Positions 40,052 through 48,732 of a DNA stretch of 64,000 nt are shown here, piece by piece. A model generated the notes under the pieces. It was not told the origin of the DNA. It did not search any database and saw only the letters and a program-made list of their open reading frames with translations. The stretch lies in NCBI GenBank assembly GCA_965212165.1, contig OZ243096.1:1798001-1862000 (forward strand), given 5' to 3'. The stretch comes from RHLJ01 sp965212165. Lineage in GTDB: Bacteria > Bacteroidota > Rhodothermia > Balneolales > Balneolaceae. Position numbers and translations under genes: made by a program. How positions within the stretch are numbered: position 1 is the stretch's first letter; each line of letters starts with the position of its first letter.

Positions 40052-41773
40052 TTATTCTGAAAAAATAAATGAAGGATTCTTTTCTTGAGTCAATCGTACT
40101 TGCTCAAGTTTAGCCTCATACATTCGTTCCACATCTTTAAGGGTATCAGCATCTGATGATGATAAATCCCAGCGAATAGCTTTGAATCGAGGGAGACGAA
40201 GAGTGTATTTAGCTTTGGTTCTTTTATTGATTTGGATGTCTTCAAATTCTAATTCTACCACTAATTCGGGTTTCAGTAAAACAGTAGTGCCAAATCTTTG
40301 TTCAGTCAAAGATTTGATACGCTTGTTCATCTCTTTAAGTTCTTCATTCGTATATCCACCATAAGCTTTTCCAATGGGAATGAACTCTTCCTCATAGCGT
40401 TCATCGTCTTTAACTGATATTCCCAATGTAAAATCAGAATAGCTTCCACCACGTTTTCCACTTCCTGCATGGGCATATAAAATTACGGTATCTAATGAGC
40501 CACTTGGCTTTTTAACTTTTAGCCACGATTTCCGGCGCTGACCATATTCATATATTGAATTTTTCCGTTTCAACATCAATCCTTCATTGCCATGCGCTAT
40601 TGCTCTATCGAATAATTCTTCAACGTGCTGTTGATCAATCACATCAACCTGAGAAGTAATAGGAAGATTATGATCTTTTGAAAGTTGTTCTAAAATTTTT
40701 CTTCGATCTTCTAATTTCATATTGAAAATCGGAGTTTCATTTTCATACAAAACATCATAGGAAATGAACAAAACAGGGAATTCAATCAATAAAGCCTGTG
40801 AGGGTTTTTTAACACCCATTCGCTTTTGAAGCAGTTGAAAAGGCATAATGGTGTCGTCTTTAAATACACATATTTCACCATCTAATACTAAATCTGGTAA
40901 ATCTCGATCATTAAAGAAGGTTACAATTTCAGGGAATGATTGTGTAATAACATTTAAATCTCTTGAGTAGAGTTCAATTTTACCACCAGAGATATGAGCT
41001 TGGCACCGCATTCCATCAAATTTCTCTTCGGCTATATATTCATTAAGATTCTCAATCGCACGATTTCCTATCGGGCTTGCAAGCATAAACGATAGAGGAT
41101 GGAACAGTTCAAATGATGCAGTATCAAGTTTATTGTTTTTTGCTAGAATTGCAGTCTCACCCAAACTTCCAGTAATCATATGAGCATATCGAACAGCTTC
41201 TAGATCCTTACCAAAAGCTTTAGCTACAGCATTAACCACACTCTTTATTTCGAATCCAATACGGAGTGACCCTTGTCCCATTATTCGAATGAAATACTTG
41301 ACCTCAAGTGGACTTAATCTAGTCCATGTATCTAAAATAAGTGCTTGTTTCGCATCTCTTTTTTTGAGGAGAAATAGCTGTTCATAAATGTCACTGACTT
41401 CCTGAAGTGTTAGTATACCTCCAATAAACTTAGTCTTCGCTTCAGGTATATTTTCCATTAGTCGTTGAATAGTTTCAGATGAACTTCCTGTTGCAGTTCT
41501 GCAGGGTTTGAACACTAAATCATAATCTATTTCGCAAAACTGAGCGGCTAAAGTTGCAATAGTTCGATACCCCACTGAAGCTCGTTTTCCAGAAACCGTT
41601 GAAAAAGCTCCTTCTCCTAAATATTGAGCAGCTAGTAATACATCTTCATCCGACTCTAAGCTTTGGAGATAGTTTTTGCATAAAGCAATTTTCGCATTAT
41701 TTCCACGAGTGCTTGAAATAGTCTGTGCTAATTGGGCAAGATTGATAAAGCTATTTATCGGATAGTTAATCAC
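40052..41773 (-). CDS. ATP-dependent DNA ligase, repair type (PP_1105-like)
   Basis: Seals nicks in DNA repair. 573 residues from a GTG at 41773. The frame is open to an ATG at 41815, but that extension lies inside an inverted repeat and lacks homology, while a perfect AAGGAGG sits 9 bp before the GTG. N-terminal ligase domain (about 1-200, SSTRGNNAKIALCKNYL), adenylation domain with motif I lysine K251 in EEKFDGMRCQ, then SRDLN, DGEICVF, EGLMLKRKNSIYEYG and KSWLKVKK (motif V), and an OB-fold with RLPRFKAIRWDL. Its partner exonuclease lies upstream on the same strand at 42011-42997. It belongs to the ligase/exonuclease/helicase/phosphoesterase set of which the other half is at 59169-62296. 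Confidence 0.93.
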   Translation of the reverse strand: MINYPINSFINLAQLAQTISSTRGNNAKIALCKNYLQSLESDEDVLLAAQYLGEGAFSTVSGKRASVGYRTIATLAAQFCEIDYDLVFKPCRTATGSSSETIQRLMENIPEAKTKFIGGILTLQEVSDIYEQLFLLKKRDAKQALILDTWTRLSPLEVKYFIRIMGQGSLRIGFEIKSVVNAVAKAFGKDLEAVRYAHMITGSLGETAILAKNNKLDTASFELFHPLSFMLASPIGNRAIENLNEYIAEEKFDGMRCQAHISGGKIELYSRDLNVITQSFPEIVTFFNDRDLPDLVLDGEICVFKDDTIMPFQLLQKRMGVKKPSQALLIEFPVLFISYDVLYENETPIFNMKLEDRRKILEQLSKDHNLPITSQVDVIDQQHVEELFDRAIAHGNEGLMLKRKNSIYEYGQRRKSWLKVKKPSGSLDTVILYAHAGSGKRGGSYSDFTLGISVKDDERYEEEFIPIGKAYGGYTNEELKEMNKRIKSLTEQRFGTTVLLKPELVVELEFEDIQINKRTKAKYTLRLPRFKAIRWDLSSSDADTLKDVERMYEAKLEQVRLTQEKNPSFIFSE

Positions 41774-41777
41774 TACA

Positions 41778-41869
41778 ACACACCTCCTTTCCTCCTCTCG
41801 AGAGGAGGGACTCATGAATTAAATTAATAAACTTAAAGTCCCCTCTTGAGAGGAGATTTAGGGGTGTGT
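41778..41869. repeat. Imperfect long inverted repeat (MITE-like or dispersed intergenic element)
   Basis: The left arm at 41778-41812 (ACACACCTCC ... GAGAGGAGGGACT) pairs imperfectly with the right arm at 41835-41869 (AAGTCCCCTC ... GGGGTGTGT). Each arm also has its own small palindrome around CTCTCGAGAG or CTCTTGAGAG. It sits between exonuclease and ligase and supplies the AAGGAGG ribosome site of the ligase. Sequences of this look (CCCCTCTTGAGAGG ... TTAGGGGTGTG) recur between genes in Bacteroidota genomes in my general knowledge; copy number here is unverified. Confidence 0.7.
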
Positions 41870-41955
41870 CACTAACTAACTCAAATAAATAGATTGTAAT
41901 GTTAAATGATAATGAGGCATCTGAAGAATAAAGTTGCCGATAAAAACTCATTAGA

Positions 41956-41983
41956 TTTCTCCCCCGAATTATCGGAGGAGAAA
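41956..41983. repeat. Short imperfect palindrome TTTCTCC...GGAGAAA
   Basis: Stem TTTCTCC at 41956-41962 pairs with GGAGAAA at 41977-41983 around a CCCGAATTATC core. The same CCCGAATTATC core appears in the larger palindrome at 43020-43098, suggesting one repeat family. It lies 28 bp downstream of the exonuclease stop (minus strand) and could also act as a weak transcription barrier. Confidence 0.4.
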
Positions 41984-42010
41984 AAGTAAAAATTTTAATT
42001 GATAATTGAT

Positions 42011-42997
42011 TCATTTCCCATCACCTTCCAAATCTAAGAAGGCGGATTTAATTCCCAAATTACCCAAATAATGTTGAACTACTTTAGGATTCGGAGTATG
42101 TGTAACCCACACTTTCTTCGGATTAATATGCTTGCATAGATCAATAAGTTCAAAAAAATCTAAATGATCGGAAATTGGAATTAATTCATCCACAGTAAGT
42201 TGGGTTTGGCGTGACTCATTGGCTGCCCAACCTGAACAATATGCCACTTTTGTCTTTTTTACATTGGATGCAAAACCTTTTCCCAATGCCGAACTAGGGC
42301 ATATTAAAATCTTTCCTTCACAACTTTCACGAATATAGGTTTCATAATCACCTAAAGAAAAGCCGAAATCTTCATACACAGAACAAAGCTTAAATCCAGC
42401 ACCATGAATTTGCATAGGATGATTGAGCTTTTTTAGAATGAACATTAATTCCTGAGCTTTGCCCAGGTTATACGCAGTAAATATTGGCGTGAATCCTTTT
42501 TCTAATGAAGCAGAAGCAAAATCTCTAATTTGTTTAGCAAGTTCTTCTTCAGATTTCCATTTATAAATCGGAAGACTAAAAGTAGCTTCCGTTATAAACT
42601 GATCGATAGGATTTTTTGGAAGCTGAAATCCCTCGGTAGCGGGTGAAGCAGGAGTTCGATAATCACCAGTGTATAAGACTGAACCTTTATCACTTTCAAC
42701 GAAAGTCATAGCAGAACCTAGAATATGTCCCGCAGGGTATAGCGTAATCCGAGCATTTTCTGTTTCTAAGGACTCACCAAATTCCATTTCGATAATATCT
42801 CCACCAAACCCTCGAAGCTTCATAAAACGAGCTGTAGGAGGCGTTGCATGAACTGTGAGCTTACGATTGCGAGGCATATGGTCGGCATGGGCATGAGATA
42901 TGAAAATATGCTTTGCCTTCGATCCCGAATAGTCCAATCCAACTCCAACTTCGGGAAGTAAAATACCATGTTGTCCAGCCTTTATGATTTTTACCAT
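42011..42997 (-). CDS. Ligase-associated DNA repair exonuclease, metallo-beta-lactamase fold
   Basis: 328 residues. MBL/beta-CASP-like nuclease of the type found beside repair DNA ligases. The metal site motif HAHADHMPRN follows IFISHAHADH; later ligands are visible in YPAGHILGSAM, LYTGDYR and ISDHLDFFEL. No signal peptide, so it is cytoplasmic. In many genomes this gene is packed with ligase, helicase and phosphoesterase; here only the ligase follows, after a 237-bp gap filled with palindromic repeats. It probably trims ends before the ligase seals them (family-level inference). Confidence 0.92.
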   Translation of the reverse strand: MVKIIKAGQHGILLPEVGVGLDYSGSKAKHIFISHAHADHMPRNRKLTVHATPPTARFMKLRGFGGDIIEMEFGESLETENARITLYPAGHILGSAMTFVESDKGSVLYTGDYRTPASPATEGFQLPKNPIDQFITEATFSLPIYKWKSEEELAKQIRDFASASLEKGFTPIFTAYNLGKAQELMFILKKLNHPMQIHGAGFKLCSVYEDFGFSLGDYETYIRESCEGKILICPSSALGKGFASNVKKTKVAYCSGWAANESRQTQLTVDELIPISDHLDFFELIDLCKHINPKKVWVTHTPNPKVVQHYLGNLGIKSAFLDLEGDGK

Positions 42998-43294
42998 TGA
43001 ATAAATTCTAACTTATTTGGTCATTTTGAGTGAAAATGATAAATCCTGTTGGGTATTCGGTAAGATTCTTACCCGAATTATCATGATCAGAATGACATAT
43101 TAAACATAATCAATATTCAACAAGGAACATTCAATGTTCAATGTATAGCTGATAAGGTAAAGGAAGAGCCTGACATCGTTATGTCATACTAATTAATTTA
43201 TTTTCAAAACTGAATCTTATAATAAAAACTTTCACTTGCACTAGTGATCAAATTGCGTTAATTCTTTGCTTTCTAAAAATCAAGATATACTACA
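42998..43294. other. 297-bp intergenic gap with a compound palindrome
   Basis: No gene is visible. A nested palindrome at about 43020-43098 has outer arms GTCATTTTGA / AGAATGACAT and an inner stem ATTCGGTAAG-att-CTTACCCGAAT. The GTCATTYTGA arm is a pattern often seen as an intergenic repeat in Bacteroidota. The remaining 190 bp, AT-rich, should hold the promoter of the plus-strand amidohydrolase; I could not pick a convincing one. Confidence 0.6.
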
Positions 43295-44581
43295 ATGTTC
43301 AAAAATTTAATTCTCACATCACTTTTTTTAATTTTTGCCTTTAGCTCGAATGCTATTAGTCAAGTAACAGTTATTGAGGCAAAAGGATACATAGATGTCC
43401 AAAATGGGAAACTGGTAACTCCTGCTACAATTGTAGTGGAAAATGGATTAATTATAGCTATAAATCCTAACCGCATACCTTCAGCAGATCAAACTGTTGA
43501 CTTATCCGAGAAATATTTAATGCCAGGGATGATGGACATGCATGTTCATCTTGATTTTGATTTCACTTCAGGATTTGATGTTGTTGTTAAAGAAAGCGCA
43601 AGTAAGGGAGCTATAAATTCAGTTTACAATGCTGAAAAAACATTAATGGCTGGTTTTACTACTGTACGAAATATTGGTCAAGTTCACCACACTTTAGAAT
43701 TAATTGATGTAGCATTAGCCGAAGCCTCTGAAGAAGGAATCATTAATGCTCCAAGGATAATCCCTGCAGGACATATGATTACTATTTTAGGTGGTCACGG
43801 AGATTTAGCTATGGGTGAAGGTTTAAAAGAAGGCATGTTAGAGCTTGGTCCAGAATATGGTGTAGTAAGTGGTGTAGATGATGCGATTAAAGCAACTCGT
43901 TTTCAGATCAAACATGGTGCAAAAACTATAAAGATACATGCAACAGCAGGTGTACTTTCTTTGGAAGATGCAGTTGGTGCTCAGCAACTAAGTGATGCTG
44001 AAATGCGGGCAATTATTGAAGAAGCTCATCGACATGAAATTCCTGTTGCAGCACATGCACACGGTACTGAAGGAATTAAAGCGGCGATCAGAGCTGGGGT
44101 AAATTCTATTGAACATGGTTCCATTCTTGATGATGAAGCTATTCAAATGATGATAGACAATAATGTAGTACTTGTACCAACTTCTGGATTAATGGAAGTT
44201 ATGGATAAGAATATGTTACCTCCAAAAAAGAAAGCAAAAGCTGAATATGTAGATCCTCTTGCAAAACAATCATTATCTAAAGCTATCAAAGCTGGCGTTA
44301 AAATCGCTCTTGGTACCGATTCGCCTCTTATTCCTCATGGAGAAAATGCTTTTGAACTAACTGCAATGATTAATAGAGGAATGACAAATGCTGAAGCACT
44401 ACGTTCTGCAACAATAATTCCTGCTGATTTAGTAAGAATGGGAGAAGAAGTTGGAGAAATTAAAGTAGGGATGCTTGCAGATATTATAGCTATCGATGAA
44501 AACCCATTAAACAATATAAAAACGTTAGAAAATGTAGTTTTTGTAATGAAAGGCGGAAAGATTTATAAGAACCAAAAATGA
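43295..44581 (+). CDS. Exported amidohydrolase (imidazolonepropionase / Xaa-Pro dipeptidase-like)
   Basis: 428 residues with a signal peptide (about 1-22), so a periplasmic zinc hydrolase of the amidohydrolase superfamily. Metal ligands are all visible: HxH in MDMHVHLDF, the carboxylated Lys in KIHATAGVLS, His in VAAHAHGTEG, His in SIEHGSILDD and Asp in ALGTDSPLIP. The C-terminal strand (DIIAIDENPLNNIKTLENVVFVMKGG) completes the composite barrel. Family members hydrolyse cyclic amides or dipeptides containing proline; the substrate here is not known. Probably monocistronic. Confidence 0.93.
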   Translation: MFKNLILTSLFLIFAFSSNAISQVTVIEAKGYIDVQNGKLVTPATIVVENGLIIAINPNRIPSADQTVDLSEKYLMPGMMDMHVHLDFDFTSGFDVVVKESASKGAINSVYNAEKTLMAGFTTVRNIGQVHHTLELIDVALAEASEEGIINAPRIIPAGHMITILGGHGDLAMGEGLKEGMLELGPEYGVVSGVDDAIKATRFQIKHGAKTIKIHATAGVLSLEDAVGAQQLSDAEMRAIIEEAHRHEIPVAAHAHGTEGIKAAIRAGVNSIEHGSILDDEAIQMMIDNNVVLVPTSGLMEVMDKNMLPPKKKAKAEYVDPLAKQSLSKAIKAGVKIALGTDSPLIPHGENAFELTAMINRGMTNAEALRSATIIPADLVRMGEEVGEIKVGMLADIIAIDENPLNNIKTLENVVFVMKGGKIYKNQK

Positions 44582-44684
44582 TTTATATAAGTAAGGCAGA
44601 ATTTTTTATCTGTTTTTCTAAAATCGTTTATCTAATTTAGTGTTCCTAAATAATTGGGGTACATAAATTAAAAGGAATATAAGT

Positions 44685-45020
44685 ATGAAAGAAGGAATGA
44701 TCACAGTAATGGTAGCTTATCCTAATGGAGAAGGTATTAAATTTGATAAGGAATACTATAAGAATACACATTTACCGATGGCAATGGCTAAAATTGGTCC
44801 AGCGCTAAAAGGTCTGATGCTTGAATTTGGAGTTGCTGGTGGTGCTCCAGGCTCAGAAGCTTCGTATGTGTCTTTAGCTACAATGTATTACAATACAATT
44901 GAGGATTTTCAGGAGAATTTTGGACCACATGTTGGAGAAATTATGGCGGATGTTCCAAACTTCACAAATGCAGAACCAACTATTCAAATAAGTGAAATTG
45001 CGATGATAGCTGCTGGATAA
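44685..45020 (+). CDS. EthD-family small protein
   Basis: 111 residues, one ferredoxin-like alpha-beta barrel unit of the EthD/dimeric alpha-beta barrel family: VMVAYPNGEGIKFDKEYYKNTHLPMAM is the diagnostic start. AAAGGA lies about ten bases before the ATG. Family members include a protein needed for ethyl tert-butyl ether degradation and several polyketide-type enzymes, but most, like this one, have no known substrate. The neighbours (amidohydrolase upstream, NAD(P)-binding protein downstream) give no pathway. Confidence 0.9.
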   Translation: MKEGMITVMVAYPNGEGIKFDKEYYKNTHLPMAMAKIGPALKGLMLEFGVAGGAPGSEASYVSLATMYYNTIEDFQENFGPHVGEIMADVPNFTNAEPTIQISEIAMIAAG

Positions 45021-45198
45021 TAATTCGCTAAGACAGTTAATGTTTTGCTTATTTAAACTAAGCTGGATTTTAAGAAGTGTTGTTCTATTTCTATAAAGAA
45101 AGTAGGGCAATACTTTTTTTTGTTTGTAAATAATTAAACCCGAAACATAATTCATCTATTTCGTATTCGGGAATCGATAGAAAGCAAATGAGAAAAGT

Positions 45199-45915
45199 AT
45201 GAAAGTTTTAGTAGTTGGGGCAACTGGGGCAACAGGTAGGTTATTAGTAAAACAACTTCTGGAAGAAGGACATACTGTAAAGGGCTTAGTTAGATCGAAA
45301 GAGAAATTAAAAAAATTAGAAGAGCAATTTCATAACCTGACACAACTTCAAGGTTCTGCATTGGATATGGATTTAGATGTATTGGCTAAACATTTAGAAG
45401 ATTGTGACGTCATATGTAGTTGTTTGGGACACAACCTTACCTGGAAAGGGATCTTTGGACAACCAAGAAGATTGGTTACTGAAACAGTTAAGAAAGTCTG
45501 TGAAGCTGTTAGTATAAATCAACCAAAAGAACCTGTAAGGTTTATTTTAATGAATACGAATGGAAATACAAATCGGGATTTAAATGAAAATTATTCATCC
45601 AAAGATCAAATGGTAATATCATTACTTCGAGTTGTACTTCCTCCTCATGTTGATAACGAAGAGGCTGCAGATTTTCTTAGGACTGAAATTGGTAAAAAGA
45701 ATAAATTCATTGAATGGGTTGCTGTTAGACCAGATAATCTAATTGATGATGAAAAAGTAAGTGACTATCAACTTAATCCTTCGCCAGTACATGGTGTGAT
45801 TTTTAATTCAGGTCAAACTAGTAGAATTAATGTAGCGAATTTCATGGCTCGATTAAGTTATGATATCGGTCTTTTCGAACAGTGGAAAGGGCAAATGCCA
45901 GTTATTAATAATTAA
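45199..45915 (+). CDS. NAD(P)-binding atypical SDR protein (NmrA/YwnB-like)
   Basis: 238 residues with an N-terminal Rossmann nucleotide site GATGATGRLLVKQL and the YwnB/NmrA layout (CDVICSCLGHNLTWKGIFG, then RFILMNTNG, then WVAVRPDNLIDDE). The classical YxxxK catalytic pair is not evident, as usual for atypical SDRs. It may be a reductase, epimerase or redox-sensing protein; the sequence does not choose. The preceding gap (45021-45198) ends with a CCCGAA...TTCGGG hairpin at about 45139-45171. Confidence 0.88.
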   Translation: MKVLVVGATGATGRLLVKQLLEEGHTVKGLVRSKEKLKKLEEQFHNLTQLQGSALDMDLDVLAKHLEDCDVICSCLGHNLTWKGIFGQPRRLVTETVKKVCEAVSINQPKEPVRFILMNTNGNTNRDLNENYSSKDQMVISLLRVVLPPHVDNEEAADFLRTEIGKKNKFIEWVAVRPDNLIDDEKVSDYQLNPSPVHGVIFNSGQTSRINVANFMARLSYDIGLFEQWKGQMPVINN

Positions 45916-45927
45916 TCTAGACTAAAA

Positions 45928-46005
45928 TTATAACTTAATAAGTATCATTTTTTGGGTTTGACTAAAACCTCTGTTCTCCACGGTAGAGAAGTAAACTCCA
46001 CTAAA
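45928..46005 (-). pseudogene. Remnant of a T9SS C-terminal sorting tail
   Basis: Read on the minus strand, this stretch gives FSGVYFSTVENRGFSQTQKMILIKL and a stop, clearly the end of a T9SS tail and parallel to the intact CotH tail (SSGVYFYTVETGSFRQTRKMLLIK) that ends 66 bp upstream at 46071. No start or upstream domain remains, and its DNA is too different from the CotH end for a recent copy. It is most likely what remains of an older neighbouring surface-protein gene. Confidence 0.65.
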
Positions 46006-46070
46006 GCCAAACTAGTGCAAGCGTCCGCTTGTACTTATATTTCTCAACACCAATAACTATCCACGCAATT

Positions 46071-47741
46071 CTATTTAATCAACAACATTTTACGAGTTTG
46101 TCGGAAGCTGCCAGTTTCAACAGTGTAAAAGTAAACTCCGCTGGATAGATTATTGGCGTCAAACTCAACTACATGTTTGCCTGAAGTAACGGTTTTGTTA
46201 AGGAGTTTGCGAACTAGTTGACCTTGAAGATTATACACATTCAGTTTAACTACCAAAGCCTCAGGAATTTCAAACTGTATAAGTGTAGTTGGGTTAAAGG
46301 GATTTGGATAATTTTGGAATAACTTAAATGAAGAAGGTTTACTTACTTCTTCATTTGTTACGAGTAATGTAATATTATTATCTATCCAGTTAATCCTATC
46401 AGTAATCCAATTTTTGGTAAGTGTTAATTCATCTTCATAAGTCTCAATTTGTTCATTCCTAGGATCATAAGGAAACCATCCTTCACCTAAATCAGTGGAG
46501 CCAGGTTTAGGACGAACCTCGAAATTACGTGAACGCGCTTCTTCAGTAATACTAGAAAAGTGATCTATGGTAGTATGAAGAGAATCGATTGACAAAGTAG
46601 TCTCTCTTAATTCAGCCCATCGTTCTCTTAATTGTTTTCTAAAATCCCCGTCATTAAAGAGAACCTTCCACCAAAAAGGAACTTGAAAGCTATCCCATAG
46701 TTGAAAAGATTCATTATCAGTAAAGAAAAGTAATTGCCAACCTTCAATTTGTTCAGATTCATTATAACCTGAATTCCCAAAGCTAAAATTATAATCCCAA
46801 ACAGGTCCAGCAATTAATTTACCGCCATTGCTATCTTTTTGTTTGGTTAGATAAGAACTGAGTCTATATCCATCCACATTTCTACTCAATTCATTTAATA
46901 TCACATAATCAACAAATGAATCCACGTTTAGATATTGTGCATAGCCTGATATTGGATCAGAATAATCACCTTCATACATAAGATCTTCAAAATCATTCAT
47001 GAACTTTTCAATATAAGCTTGTTGCTCAGCAACCATTTCTTCCGCTTTTGGGTAATAATACTGATAGCGTAGTATTACATCCGAGAATTCAGAAGGCGGG
47101 TAGGAGGAATCAATTCCTGGATTCCAACCCTCTTTATCAACTCTTAAGATATACCCACCTGTAACATCATCTCCAGTTATTTCCTCAGGTAAAAGTGTAG
47201 AAATATCGACTCTATTTTCATCTTTCTTGATTTTCTCCATCAATACGTAAATCCCTTTATACTCCCCGTTGAGTACTAACTCACAATAAACGGTTCTGGA
47301 TGCGTACCAACCCATTTCACGAGCTAGATGGTAGCTAAGAACATTCCTCATTAAAGAACGATCATAGAAAGGTGCATGGAGTACCCAATCATTTTCTTCA
47401 GGTAATCCAAGTATGGAAACATTCCTATTGCTTCCATCATTATTCTGAGTTTCTATTCCATAACTTTTTATATCCCAACCAGCTGAACTTTCACCACGAA
47501 TTTCGATACTTATTTTACCTGAGTAATTAGTAGAAGGATCAGTTATTTGATTTCTTTGACCTTCACCATTAAAAATGATGTTCATATTTGCGATGATTCT
47601 GGGATCAGAAAAAGGGATGTCTTGACCTTCAGTATCTATAATAACTATAGGGAGATCAGAGCTTGAGAAGTCAACAGTTGATTGCCAACCAAATGATGAT
47701 TGAACAATAAATAAACTGAGGAGGATGACTCTGGTTAACAT
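46071..47741 (-). CDS. CotH kinase-family protein with T9SS sorting tail
   Basis: 556 residues: signal peptide (about 1-18), a CotH domain (about 45-430) with SIEIRGESSAGW, the nucleotide-site Lys in YVLMEKIKKDENRVDI and the metal-binding GPVWDYNFSFGNS, then a T9SS type A tail (about 465-556, NYPNPFNPTT ... KMLLIK). CotH proteins in Bacillus phosphorylate spore-coat proteins; here the protein is predicted to be exported and anchored on the cell surface, perhaps modifying other surface proteins such as the giant BspA protein (speculation). It is followed by a broken T9SS tail. Confidence 0.92.
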   Translation of the reverse strand: MLTRVILLSLFIVQSSFGWQSTVDFSSSDLPIVIIDTEGQDIPFSDPRIIANMNIIFNGEGQRNQITDPSTNYSGKISIEIRGESSAGWDIKSYGIETQNNDGSNRNVSILGLPEENDWVLHAPFYDRSLMRNVLSYHLAREMGWYASRTVYCELVLNGEYKGIYVLMEKIKKDENRVDISTLLPEEITGDDVTGGYILRVDKEGWNPGIDSSYPPSEFSDVILRYQYYYPKAEEMVAEQQAYIEKFMNDFEDLMYEGDYSDPISGYAQYLNVDSFVDYVILNELSRNVDGYRLSSYLTKQKDSNGGKLIAGPVWDYNFSFGNSGYNESEQIEGWQLLFFTDNESFQLWDSFQVPFWWKVLFNDGDFRKQLRERWAELRETTLSIDSLHTTIDHFSSITEEARSRNFEVRPKPGSTDLGEGWFPYDPRNEQIETYEDELTLTKNWITDRINWIDNNITLLVTNEEVSKPSSFKLFQNYPNPFNPTTLIQFEIPEALVVKLNVYNLQGQLVRKLLNKTVTSGKHVVEFDANNLSSGVYFYTVETGSFRQTRKMLLIK

Positions 47742-47775
47742 TACTTTGATAGAATACTGGCTAGTGGGCTTGATA

Positions 47776-48708
47776 CTATTCCACCAACAATTCTTCTTTT
47801 TGGGTCTTTAAATTATCTGGAATCGATTCTCGAATAACTTCACCTAAAGCCGAAATTAGATTCTTTTTTAGATATTCGCGACTATATACTAGTCTTATTT
47901 TTCTTGTTGGTACTGGCTCATTGAATTCCTTGGTAACACCATTAGCACATCTTGTATCATGATCTTCCATTGATAAGTAAGGCATTAAAGTAACGCCAAA
48001 ATCCTGTTCAACTAACCTCTTAAGAGTTTCTAGGTTACCGCTTTCAAAGCTAATATTACCCTTGCTAATTTTTTCATTGTCTTTCTTACAAAGTTTTATT
48101 GCTTGATCTCTAAAACAATGACCTTCATTTAATAACCATAAATTTTCTTTGTATAAGTCAGACAGATCTAGCTTATCTTTACTTGCAAATTTATGCATAG
48201 AAGATACATAGCCAAGAAATGGTTCAAGAAATAACTCTTCTTCAAAGAAATGTTGATCAGTTGATGTCGCAATAATCCCAACATCTATCTGATCATCTTG
48301 CAGGTTTTCGAGTAATTCAGAAGTTAACATCTCTCTAAATGAAAGTTCAATTTTAGGATGTTTTTCAGAAAATATTCTCAGAAATAGTGGAACTAAATAA
48401 GGCGCTACTGTTGGAATAATACCAACTTTAAAAGATCCTTTTAATTCACCATCATTTACAGCAGCTAAATCTTCAATATGTTTAGCATCATGTAATATGA
48501 TTTTTGCTTTTTCGATAATCTGAACACCAATACTTGTAGGAATTACTGGTGTTTTTGATCGGTCAAAAATTAGGACACCAAGTTCATCTTCAAGCTTCTG
48601 TATTTGCATACTTAAAGTTGGCTGTGTAATAAATATTTTTTGAGCGGCAGTTGCAAAATGTCTGTATTTCTCAACTGCTACGATATAAGAAAGTTGGGTA
48701 AGGGTCAT
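47776..48708 (-). CDS. oxyR: LysR-type hydrogen-peroxide-responsive regulator OxyR
   Basis: 310 residues. The N-terminal winged helix-turn-helix (about 1-60, MTLTQLSYIVAVEKYRHFATAAQKIFITQPTLS begins it) is followed by the periplasmic-binding-like sensor domain. The redox switch is intact: C198 and C207 in EGHCFRDQAIKLC, matching the E. coli OxyR pair C199/C208 with the same spacing and the flanking GHC-RDQ residues. It should activate catalase/peroxiredoxin-type genes under peroxide stress; none of these lies in the window. It lies just downstream of the SGNH remnant, in the same direction. Confidence 0.93.
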   Translation of the reverse strand: MTLTQLSYIVAVEKYRHFATAAQKIFITQPTLSMQIQKLEDELGVLIFDRSKTPVIPTSIGVQIIEKAKIILHDAKHIEDLAAVNDGELKGSFKVGIIPTVAPYLVPLFLRIFSEKHPKIELSFREMLTSELLENLQDDQIDVGIIATSTDQHFFEEELFLEPFLGYVSSMHKFASKDKLDLSDLYKENLWLLNEGHCFRDQAIKLCKKDNEKISKGNISFESGNLETLKRLVEQDFGVTLMPYLSMEDHDTRCANGVTKEFNEPVPTRKIRLVYSREYLKKNLISALGEVIRESIPDNLKTQKEELLVE

Positions 48709-48732
48709 AATTTAAAGATTGTTATATCAAGG

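Noticed and set aside
41774..41815. ATG at 41815 as the DNA ligase start
   Set aside because: The added residues (Arg/Glu-rich, SREEERR) come from the inverted repeat and are not found in the family; the GTG at 41773 has a perfect ribosome site.
41766..42014. Small 82-codon minus-strand frame between ligase and exonuclease
   Set aside because: It runs through the palindromic repeats and overlaps both neighbours, without family features.
42998..43294. Possible small RNA or riboswitch in the gap before the amidohydrolase
   Set aside because: Only a palindromic repeat of common intergenic type is visible; no conserved riboswitch core could be recognised.
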